Below are positions 1 through 7,414 of a stretch of 64,000 nt of DNA, in pieces. The position numbers were made by a program, and so were the translations under genes. Numbering within the stretch: the stretch's first letter is position 1; every line of letters begins with the position of its first letter. Origin of the DNA: G963422275 sp963422275 (GTDB lineage: Bacteria; Pseudomonadota; Alphaproteobacteria; Rhodobacterales; Rhodobacteraceae). The notes under the pieces were generated by a model. The model had not been told where the DNA came from and searched no databases. It saw only the letters and a list, made by a program, of their open reading frames with translations. The stretch spans positions 868,001 to 932,000 of the forward strand of contig OY729418.1 in assembly GCA_963422275.1 (NCBI GenBank), read 5' to 3'.

Positions 1-338
1 ATCGGTTCTGCCACCCGGAATACATCGATACGGAGATGGAAAAGCTGTTTGCGCAACTCGTTCAGGAGGATCATCTCCGCGGAATCGACGACCTCAGCAA
101 GTTTGCCAAGCGGGCGGCTCACTATATCGCCGAAATCAACGCAATCCATCCGTTCCGCGAGGGAAACGGCCGATGTCAACTGACACTCTTCAACCTGCTT
201 CTCAGGGCGTCAGGCCGCGAATTCGACGAAGACCGGCTAGTCCCCGAGCGATTCATGAATGCGATGATCGCCAGTTTTCATGGTGACAATTCCCAGCTTG
301 CCCTTGCGATCGAGGCAATAATCATCCCGGCTCCCTAG
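1..338 (+). CDS. Fic family protein, C-terminal part (cut by window edge)
   Basis: The reading frame is open from base 3, so the gene begins outside the window. The visible 112 codons end in a stop at 338 and contain the Fic core HPFREGNGR at about bases 147-173. Fic enzymes usually transfer AMP or another nucleotide moiety to a target protein hydroxyl, with the motif His as catalytic base. The motif here continues CQL where the family consensus GNGRxxR has a second arginine, so the residue expected to hold the nucleotide phosphates is leucine. Activity may therefore be altered or lost. No antitoxin or inhibitory helix partner is visible. The family call is firm; the substrate is unknown. Confidence 0.85.
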   Translation, partial: RFCHPEYIDTEMEKLFAQLVQEDHLRGIDDLSKFAKRAAHYIAEINAIHPFREGNGRCQLTLFNLLLRASGREFDEDRLVPERFMNAMIASFHGDNSQLALAIEAIIIPAP

Positions 339-444
339 AACCGGGCCTGCGACCAGGAATGCTCGTCGCGTTCACCGGCCTTGAGAAACGCCGTTATCGC
401 AGTCAAGTTGAACAATGCCTAGGGAACCTCTGAATATAGCCTGA

Positions 445-656
445 ATTGCTTATGCACTTGGTTCCGGTGACACAAGGTATTGTATCCGGGATGTCGGATG
501 ATGGAATGTTTGCATGACATTCTTGACGTGGAACCGTCCCATGACCGAAATCCCCGCCAGCCTCGTCGCCTTCCAGCGCCTGTTCCTGCAGGCTCTGCGC
601 GCCAAACCCCACCCCTGCCGCATCTTGATCAAACCGGAACCAAGTGCATAAGCAGT
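445..656. mobile_element. 212-bp MITE derived from an IS1595-family element
   Basis: The terminal repeats are ATTGCTTATGCACTTGGTTC at the left and its near-perfect complement at the right. The element is bounded by an 8-bp duplication TAGCCTGA (437-444 and 657-664), the length typical of IS1595-family insertions. Inside it keeps only the first dozen or so codons of the transposase (MTEIPASLVAFQRLF) joined to the last twenty or so. The matching element at 55678-56550 shows the missing middle. It has no transposase of its own and would need one in trans. Confidence 0.9.
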
Positions 657-737
657 TAGCCTGATTTTGTGCGTTGCATTGCGCATCCGGTGCGCGCCCG
701 CGAATCGATGCGCGGCTTTCTTTTGGGGGATCACGAC

Positions 738-1688
738 ATGCAACGCCTTCAGCAATTGACCTTTGCCAGCCTCCAATGCGATCGCAAGAAGCGCAAGACG
801 CGCCGCGAGATCTTTCCGGAGCGGATGGACGGCCCGATCCCCTGGGAGCGCCTGGAGGCAAGCATTGCGCCAGCGTATCCGAAGGGCGGCCGCAAGGGGC
901 GACAGCCGCATCCGCTGTCGGTGATGCTGCGCGTGCACTGCGTTCGGCCGTTCTGCAATCTGAGCGACCCGTTGATGGAGGACCGGCTTGCGAGGCGGAG
1001 AGCATCCGGCGCTTTGCCGGGGCGGTGCTTGAGAAGGTTCCGGGCGAGACGACGATCCCGACTTCCGCCACCGGCTGGAGAGCCGCGGACTGGCGCACCA
1101 GCTGTTCGGGAGATCAGGGATCACCTGGCGGAGCAGGGGGTTTTGCTGAAGAAGGGCGGCATCGTTGACGCCACCATCATCTCGGCGCCATCGTCGACCA
1201 AGAACGAGAGCAACGCCCGCGACCCGGAGATGCACCAGACCAGGAAGGGGAACCAGTGGCATTTCGGGATGAAGCTGCACATCGGCATCGACACCCGGGG
1301 TCTGGTGCACCACCTGGAGGGAACGGCCGCGAACGTTCACGACCTGACGCCTTCGGGCCAGCTTCTGCACGGCGAGGAGGAGCAAGTCCGGGGTGACTCT
1401 GGATACCGCGGGATCGGCAAGCGCGCGGAGCACGCGCATCGCGCGGTGTCGTGGCAGATTGCCCTGCCCCCGGGCCAGCGCCGGACGCTGGCGCCGGGCA
1501 GCGCCGCGGCCAGGGCGGAGAAGGCGAAGGCCCGGGTGCGGGCGCGGGTGGAACATCCGTTCCGGATCGTCAAGCGGGTGTTCCGCTGCGACATGGTTCG
1601 CCATCGGGGTCTGGAGAGGAACGTGCAGCGGCTTGCGCCGCTTCCGGGCTTCTCGAACCTGATGATTGCCCAGCCGCACCTGTCATGA
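738..1688 (+). pseudogene. IS5-family transposase, frameshifted (copy A1)
   Basis: This is a DDE transposase of the IS5 family, recognisable by GGIVDATIISAPSSTKN, FGMKLHIG, the GDSGYRG stretch and the terminal VEHPFRIVKR. Start is the ATG of MQRLQQL, shared by all copies. The frame stays open to the stop only because three one-base losses, near 985, 1063 and 1109 by comparison with copies A2 and A3, add up to three. The roughly 40 residues between them are out of frame (RRRASGALPG and onward), so the protein is probably inactive. Confidence 0.85.
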
Positions 1689-1868
1689 CAAGGGATCAGT
1701 GTGTCCGGAATTTGCCGGACCGGCCCTGCGGGGGCTGAACCGGCGGCGGTTTTGTCCCGAAAACGCGCATTTGCGGCTTCCGGACCGCCGAAAACCGACC
1801 GGCGCAGCCAGGAAGGGCGGTTTCCGCAGCCAAAACCAGAAAAACCCTCCAAATCAGAGGTTCCCTAG

Positions 1869-2507
1869 GGAAAGGTTGCCGTCCTTCTTCACCTCCATCT
1901 GGGCAAACTTGCCCCGTTTGTTTAACCAGATGCAAGAGTTGCCCGTCTTCAGGATGTCCCCCTGACCGCAAAAATCGCTTTTCCGCCCGCCGAGTTTCTC
2001 AAAGTTCCAGTAATGGATCCCAAAGAAGTAATCGTCGTCGCCGCTACCATCATCTTCCACTCTAAGGCCGCTCCATCGATCGAGAAGCCTGGGAATTCTC
2101 TCTACTAAACACTCCGGGTCGACTTCGCTCCAATCCACGCTAGTGACAGAAGTGCCGGTGCCCCATGGTTTTGATGTGCCGTCCTCGTATTCGAGTTCAA
2201 CGGCGGCGAAATTACGAACGAGGATCATTTTTCCTTCACGGAAATGCACGGAATCCTCCATGCTCTTGAGGAACTTTTCAACCGATCCGGGTGTCATTTT
2301 TTTTGGCTGTGTAGTTGCCATTCTCATCCGGGAACATGTGATAAATTGACCCTTCGGCTTGGAGCACGCTGCCCTTGGCCGGGTTCTTTCGCACCGCTTT
2401 CATGATCCCGGCGGAGCCGTCCACCGGAGGGTTCTTCAGCGAAGTTTTACTGTTCTGTCCGCCGCAGGCGGACAGGGCGAGAGCGGTCGCGGCGATGCGG
2501 CTTTCAT
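1869..2507 (-). pseudogene. Decayed lipoprotein gene, 3' end removed by IS5 insertion
   Basis: On the minus strand an ATG at 2507 is followed, after restoring one A in an AAA run, by a short lipoprotein signal ending IAATALALSAC-GG, a good lipobox. The frame then runs through MKAVRKNPAKGSVLQAEGS to about 2300. There an A8 homopolymer separates it from the second half, which holds TPGSVEKFLKSMEDS and a tail rich in W, G and D up to the IS boundary at 1868. Two homopolymer frameshifts plus loss of the C-terminus by IS copy A1 indicate a dead gene. The family is not recognised. The A8 tract could alternatively allow slippage, but the first lesion makes expression unlikely. Confidence 0.6.
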
Positions 2508-3632
2508 TAGGCTGTCTTCTTTCGTGGATTGCCGACGCCTGCCGGAAAGGACACCGGCCCTTGGGGGCTTTCGCCCTTGACGTGGTGCGCTAGTTCGGTA
2601 TGGTCAGCGCTTCGCGGGACTGCGGTGCCAGCTGGCTTCCCCTTTCTGGCCGCGCGGCAGCCGGGGGAAGCAAATCATGCATTTATCCTCCATCGACCCG
2701 GCCGCGCAAGAGGCCGGCGGGGCAGCCGCCTTCGGAAAGTCAAAACTGTCGCGAAATGCTCCCGTCAGGTCATGGACATGGAGAGGTTGACAGGCTCCGC
2801 AAGCTGTCATCGGCAATCGCTGACCGAACCGCAGCGAAATTTGATGCATGCGCAGAGAGAGAGAGCATCTATCCCAGCCAGCATTCGAAATCTTGATTGC
2901 CTCCTTGGCGGCGGGCGCAACGCAGTCAGTGCCGATAACCGCGAGCAGCCTAACATTGAACGCCGAGGAGGACAAAGCTGCTTCCTTGCCGTACAAAGCG
3001 GAGGCGAAGGTCGGGTCCATCGGTTGGCATTTTCCGATGCAATCTGACCCTTGCGCGCTTCAGAGGCTGGCAAGACCGTCGCTTGCAGCAAGTGAGTCCG
3101 ATTCGAGGACAAGGATCAAGCTAACCAGCTTATCACGCTCGTCCGACTGCAGTGCATCTTTGGCGGTCAAGCGATCGCAAAAGTCGATCGAGTCCATATC
3201 CTTAGACAAGTGCAACGCGCTCGGCATCGAGGACAAGCCGAAGAAGGTAGCCGGCCAAACGCACGTGAGGAACGTATTGTCGCAGGCTTCGAGGAAATCC
3301 AGCGCTTCGTTTGCGCAAGTTGTTTTGCGCGCGGCAATTGCTTTTCAACTTAACGGCGGCACATTGCCGCAAGGTTTTCATGCCACTGTCCTTGCCGGCT
3401 GCGTTATCCGGTCCTTGTTCAGTTCCACATCGAGCATCCAGTGCATCATGTTGTTGCCCTGTCCCTGACCTCACGCTGTTGCCAGACCCGGCCAGCTTGC
3501 ATCTCCTGCAGCCAATCGACGTCCACGCTTTTCGCCCGTGTCCGCATCCAAGTGCTTGAAAGCGCTCTTACTCTCCAGATCCTTCAAGCAGGCTTAATCT
3601 TTGCGAGAGTGCCAGGCACTGGTATCAGTCCA
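2508..3632. other. Long stretch without a supported gene
   Basis: About 1.1 kb with only conflicting short frames on both strands and no recognisable motif. On the minus strand between about 3470 and 3070 one frame with two internal stops reads like protein (FLEACDNTFLTCVWPATFFG), so this may be a decayed gene. I cannot name it. Confidence 0.5.
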
Positions 3633-4199
3633 TTAGCACCTGCTGAGCTGACGGCTGTACATCTTCTGCCGTTCGACCAGTCTGTCTGCAACCTTCACGA
3701 GCCAGCGCTTCGACTGGTAAGATTGCCGTGCAAACCCGGAATGCCCTTCGTGATAGGCGAGATATTGGTTTCTCACGTCGTTTTTCGGCACGCCGAATTT
3801 CTTTGCCGTGATGTCGATGTACCATCCGATGAAATCGGACGCATCTTTGAAGTTGGTACGCTTTGCTCTTCGCTTGCCGGTCGACTTCTTGTACCACTCC
3901 CAAGTGCCGTCAAGCACCTGCGCGTAACCGAATGCCGACGACACCCGCCCGACGGGAACGATTCCGAGCCAAGTTTTCATCGGCGTCCGGGCCCATCGCT
4001 CGAATTTGCTCTCCTGCCAGATGATCGCCATCTGTACCGATGTCGGAACTTTCCAGCGGCGTTCAACCGCACGCATGCTGGATTTCCACTGAGGTTTCTG
4101 CTTCAGAATCGAGCAGGCGTCATCGAGGGCTTTGGGCGCGCCAAAGTTGGCGACCGAACATCCTGCAAGCAATGCAATAACTGTGAATATTTTCAGCAT
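3633..4199 (-). CDS. Lytic transglycosylase-like lipoprotein (SLT domain)
   Basis: A 188-aa protein. The start at 4199 gives MLKIFTVIALLAGC, a compact lipoprotein signal with cleavage before Cys14; starts further upstream would bury this signal. The mature part has the SLT signature: an ES dipeptide in AIIWQESKFERWAR supplying the likely catalytic glutamate, then AFGYAQVLDGTWEWYK matching the G-x-x-Q motif region, and later YLAYHEGHSGF. Such enzymes cleave the MurNAc-GlcNAc bond of peptidoglycan, here presumably from the periplasmic face of a membrane. It is divergent from ribA across a 260-bp gap. Similar proteins occur both as housekeeping enzymes and beside secretion systems; nothing nearby decides which. 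Confidence 0.75.
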   Translation of the reverse strand: MLKIFTVIALLAGCSVANFGAPKALDDACSILKQKPQWKSSMRAVERRWKVPTSVQMAIIWQESKFERWARTPMKTWLGIVPVGRVSSAFGYAQVLDGTWEWYKKSTGKRRAKRTNFKDASDFIGWYIDITAKKFGVPKNDVRNQYLAYHEGHSGFARQSYQSKRWLVKVADRLVERQKMYSRQLSRC

Positions 4200-4465
4200 T
4201 ACACTTATCGGTCCCCAACAAAGCCGCAACACGACCGTATAATAAATGACGGACGAGGCAAGTTTACACGTCAACAACTTGATTTCAAGCATGTTCAAGA
4301 CAATCTTGGACAGGCTTGGCGGACATTCACGATTCACATTCCCTTCCCTGTGGATGCAAACCAAAATAAAGTTGCCTCGCTCTGGCGCGGACTGTGTACA
4401 CTTGTCGGCGCAGCACTATTCCGGGTTCGGACACTGGCCACCCGCTGCCACAGGACATGCAAACA

Positions 4466-5557
4466 ATGGACATTGCCCCGGGGACAGACGATCTGATCGC
4501 GCGTGCGCTGAATGACCTGCGCCTTGGATTGCCCATCGTCATTCGCGACGGGAGCGCTGGAATTTCATCACTGGCTGTCGAGTCCGCGAAAGGCGGGAGG
4601 CTGAAACTCCAATTGGCAGCGAAAGCGCCAGCCACGCTTGCACTCACGAGGCGCCGCGCCGAAACCTTGAAGGCAAGGTCCTACGATGGCACCATTTCGC
4701 GCATTCATGTTCCGCGAGGCGCGTCGCCGAAATGGATGCAGGCCGTCGCTGATCCGTCTCGTGACCTGGACTACCCGATGAAAGGGCCGTTCAAGGAGGT
4801 TAGAGAGGGCTCCGCTGACCTGCACCGCGCGGCCGTGTCGCTTGCCCGCAGGGCCAGACTCCTCCCGGCTGTGCTGAGCCATCCCGTCGAAGACGCCATG
4901 GCATTTGCAGTTCGCAACAGGCTTACCTGTTTGGAGTATGACTCGATTCGGCCAGTCCCCGGCAAATTCCGGCCACCCGTTCAGGTCGTCGACGCGCAAT
5001 TGCCGATAGCCGCTTCCGAGCATGCCCGCATTTACGTGTTCCGCACAGAAGATCTGTCCGAGGAGCATTGCGCAGTGGAAATCGGGCAAGTTCCCCGCAA
5101 CGAGCCAGTCCTTGCGCGCCTGCATTCCGCGTGTTTCACTGGCGACGTGCTCGGTTCGCTGAAATGTGACTGTGGCCCGCAACTCGGAAGCGCACTGGAA
5201 CGAATGGCTGAGGTCGGCAGTGGGGTCCTGCTGTACCTGAACCAAGAGGGACGCGGAATTGGCTTGGTCAACAAGGTCAGGGCGTACGTCCTGCAGGACC
5301 AGGGATTCGACACAGTTGACGCGAACCACCGTCTCGGCTTTGAGGACGATGAGCGCGATTTCCGGATCGGAGCCGAAATTCTCAAGTCGCTTGGACACAT
5401 CTCGGTGCGCCTTCTGACGAACAATCCGTCCAAGGTGCAGATGATGGAGACTCACGGAATAAACGTTGTGGAGCGCGTGCCACTGATTTCAGGCAAAACG
5501 GCCTTCAACGAGAGGTATCTTTCGGTCAAGGCGCGAAAGAGCGGCCACAAGCTTTGA
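4466..5557 (+). CDS. ribA: GTP cyclohydrolase II
   Basis: This enzyme opens GTP to the first riboflavin precursor, releasing formate and pyrophosphate. The C-terminal half has the zinc-binding cysteine cluster (CFTGDVLGSLKCDCG, three Cys), then LYLNQEGRGIGL and the conserved TNNPSKVQMMETHGI. The N-terminal ~170 residues resemble a degenerate DHBP-synthase-like domain, as in alphaproteobacterial long RibA proteins. The start may be the ATG at 4466 or the one at 4457; neither has a strong ribosome site. The stop overlaps the next gene by one base (TGATG), so the two are probably translated together. Confidence 0.92.
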   Translation: MDIAPGTDDLIARALNDLRLGLPIVIRDGSAGISSLAVESAKGGRLKLQLAAKAPATLALTRRRAETLKARSYDGTISRIHVPRGASPKWMQAVADPSRDLDYPMKGPFKEVREGSADLHRAAVSLARRARLLPAVLSHPVEDAMAFAVRNRLTCLEYDSIRPVPGKFRPPVQVVDAQLPIAASEHARIYVFRTEDLSEEHCAVEIGQVPRNEPVLARLHSACFTGDVLGSLKCDCGPQLGSALERMAEVGSGVLLYLNQEGRGIGLVNKVRAYVLQDQGFDTVDANHRLGFEDDERDFRIGAEILKSLGHISVRLLTNNPSKVQMMETHGINVVERVPLISGKTAFNERYLSVKARKSGHKL

Positions 5558-6072
5558 TGCACGCGCCGAGCGATCTATTCGTGACAGAGTGGGAAGCGCG
5601 CCTGCTTGGCAGGAGAATGCCGTGCGCGACGGGAAGGGGCGGAATTCGGCGCGACAAGCGCGAGGGGGATGGGGCGACGCCCGCCGGAGTGCACCGGATC
5701 ACGGGAGCATTCTATCGGCCGGACCGGATTCCAGCGTGGCAAGTCCCCGCCGGAATTCCAGTGCGTCCGTTTCAAGGCTGGTCGGACGACTCTGGCGATC
5801 CCCAGTACAACAAACTGATCCGCCAGCGCCTCGATCACGCATTCAGCCATGAACGTCTCTTCCGCTCCGACCCGCTCTACGACATAGTGCTGCTGACCGA
5901 CTACAATCGCGCAGACCCGGTTCCCGAACTGGGGTCGGCAATATTTCTCCACACTTGGAGAAGCCCGCGGTCCCCGACTGCTGGCTGCATCGCATTCGAC
6001 AGAAGCGACCTCGTCTGGATCGCACAACACTTGACAATTGAAACGCATCTGATCGTGAAGGGAAGAACTTGA
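5557..6072 (+). CDS. L,D-transpeptidase family protein (YkuD-like)
   Basis: A 171-aa protein starting in the TGATG overlap with ribA. The C-terminal region has the YkuD-type signature: the His of FLHTWR and, 13-15 residues on, TAGCIAF with the candidate catalytic Cys. These enzymes make 3-3 peptidoglycan cross-links or attach proteins to the wall. No signal peptide is visible at the chosen start, and the motif is slightly atypical (TAGC instead of SHGC). Pairing with ribA is probably an arrangement of convenience rather than a shared pathway. It converges on yggS, with 16 bases between the stops. Confidence 0.8.
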   Translation: MHAPSDLFVTEWEARLLGRRMPCATGRGGIRRDKREGDGATPAGVHRITGAFYRPDRIPAWQVPAGIPVRPFQGWSDDSGDPQYNKLIRQRLDHAFSHERLFRSDPLYDIVLLTDYNRADPVPELGSAIFLHTWRSPRSPTAGCIAFDRSDLVWIAQHLTIETHLIVKGRT

Positions 6073-6088
6073 TTCCGGGACGGTCGCC

Positions 6089-6748
6089 CTACGTTCCCGG
6101 CGTCGGTCGCGCACCAAATATCGCAGTGCCGATACGGACGTGCGTTGCACCAAGCCGTACCGCTGTTTCGAAGTCACCGCTCATTCCCATGCTCAGGAAC
6201 TGCAAGCCATTGCGCTCCGCGAGCTTGGCTAGCAGACCGAAGTGAAGCGCCGGCTCCTCGTCGAGGGGCGGGATGCACATCAATCCCCTGAGCGGCAAAC
6301 CGAGTTTTCGGATGCTGTCGACGAAGCCGTCCGTCTCTTGCGGAATAACGCCAGCCTTCTGCAACTCCTCTCCCGTATTGACCTGCACGAAGAGATCCGG
6401 GCAGGATCCCAGTTCCTGAGCCAAGCCCGCGATTCTCTGGGCTAGCTTGAGGCGATCAATTGAATGGATTGCGTCAAACAACTCCATCGCGGCGCGCGCC
6501 TTGTTGGACTGAAGTGCCCCGACAAGATGAAGCTCTACACACTCATGTTCGCTCCGAAGCTCGGGCCACTTCCCGACGGCTTCTTGGACTCGGTTCTCTC
6601 CGAACAGTAGATGCCCTTTAGCGAGAACTGTCCGGACCCTGTCGATTGGCTGAAGCTTCGCAACCGCGATCACGCTTGTTGACCCTGCGACTCGTCCAGA
6701 CGCGGTCTCGGCCGACCGCACGCGTTCGGAGATTTCAATGAGTGACAC
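6089..6748 (-). CDS. YggS/PROSC-family PLP homeostasis protein
   Basis: A 219-aa single-domain PLP-binding barrel. Lys31 in AVAKLQP is the expected Schiff-base lysine. The family landmarks FGENRVQEA, HLVGALQSNK, VNTGEELQKAG and SMGMSGDFE are all present, the last being the phosphate-binding loop. It buffers free pyridoxal phosphate in the cytoplasm and affects amino-acid metabolism. The GTG at 6748 is preceded by AGAGG; a second GTG at 6775 would add nine residues. Confidence 0.92.
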   Translation of the reverse strand: MSLIEISERVRSAETASGRVAGSTSVIAVAKLQPIDRVRTVLAKGHLLFGENRVQEAVGKWPELRSEHECVELHLVGALQSNKARAAMELFDAIHSIDRLKLAQRIAGLAQELGSCPDLFVQVNTGEELQKAGVIPQETDGFVDSIRKLGLPLRGLMCIPPLDEEPALHFGLLAKLAERNGLQFLSMGMSGDFETAVRLGATHVRIGTAIFGARPTPGT

Positions 6749-6909
6749 TGTCTTCAAGCCTCTTCGGTCGGTCACTCGCAGTTCCCGGAAACATCTAGCA
6801 AAACCCCTTGAACGATTCGATCGCTGTTTGACGATTGGTTATCCCCCATCCTTGCTTTACACTGCGGGCAGGGGTAGGAGAATGCGGTATTCTAACTGTG
6901 AGGCCCTTA

Positions 6910-7365
6910 ATGAGGAATTTTGCGACTTTCCGGTTTGCGCTTGCGGTTCTGCTGGCCCTTTCGCTTGCCGCCTGTGCTGGCAAGGAGGGCACTGAAACTC
7001 CGAAGAAGCAGGACGAGAAGCGCAACACGATCTGGGAACTTTTTGACAACAAAGACGATCCGCACACAAGTTTTCAGGTCAACAAATACATTTGGAACGC
7101 CACGCTCGAAGTTCTGGATTTCCTTCCGATCGAGACCATTGACCCGTTTACGGGCGTCATCGTTACCGGATGGGGAACCGCGCCAGGAAGCAATGTCGCC
7201 TACAGAGCCACCATAATCGTGAAGGATCCGGCACTTGACGCGCGCTCGTTGCGCATTTCGCTCGCAACGAAAAACGGTCCGGCGAGTGCGGAAACCGTCC
7301 GTGAAGTTGAAAACGCGATTCTAACCCGCTCCAGGCAACTTCGCATGGCAGACGACCGACTATAG
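6910..7365 (+). CDS. DUF3576 domain lipoprotein
   Basis: A 151-aa protein. The ATG at 6910, with GTGAGG upstream, gives a lipoprotein signal ending LALSLAAC. The body includes VNKYIWNATLEVLDFLPI and a late ITGWG-type strand motif (VIVTGWGTAPGS), characteristic of the DUF3576 family of alphaproteobacteria, which commonly lies directly upstream of leuS. Role unknown; it is presumably anchored in a membrane. It is 49 bp from leuS and in the same direction, so co-transcription with the leuS-lptE-holA run is likely. Confidence 0.82.
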   Translation: MRNFATFRFALAVLLALSLAACAGKEGTETPKKQDEKRNTIWELFDNKDDPHTSFQVNKYIWNATLEVLDFLPIETIDPFTGVIVTGWGTAPGSNVAYRATIIVKDPALDARSLRISLATKNGPASAETVREVENAILTRSRQLRMADDRL

Positions 7366-7414
7366 CTTGCGGCCGGAATCTGTGACCCGCGGAAAGTCAG
7401 GGGGATCGAAGGCG

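Larger units (their letters stand above)
423..1864 (+). mobile_element. IS5-family element, copy A1 (with nested MITE)
   Basis: The ends are the inverted repeat GGAACCTCTGA / TCAGAGGTTCC, flanked on both sides by CTAG (419-422 and 1865-1868). This fits the YTAR duplication of the IS5 subgroup. The copy is 1442 bp, about 220 bp longer than copies A2 and A3, because a 212-bp MITE plus its 8-bp target duplication lies at 445-664. The insertion interrupts a lipoprotein gene on the minus strand. Four related copies lie at 33001, 43095, 46292 and 49360. Confidence 0.9.

Noticed and set aside
450..1679. 409-codon minus-strand frame over IS copy A1
   Set aside because: Antisense to the IS5 transposase and repeated only because the IS is repeated.
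2604..3020. 138-codon minus-strand frame in the gene-poor stretch
   Set aside because: No start context, domain or consistent codon pattern; several overlapping frames compete.
5993..6110. CCGGGA / TCCCGG inverted repeat between the convergent ldt and yggS genes as a bidirectional terminator
   Set aside because: The stem is short with an 18-base loop and no T tract; too weak to call.
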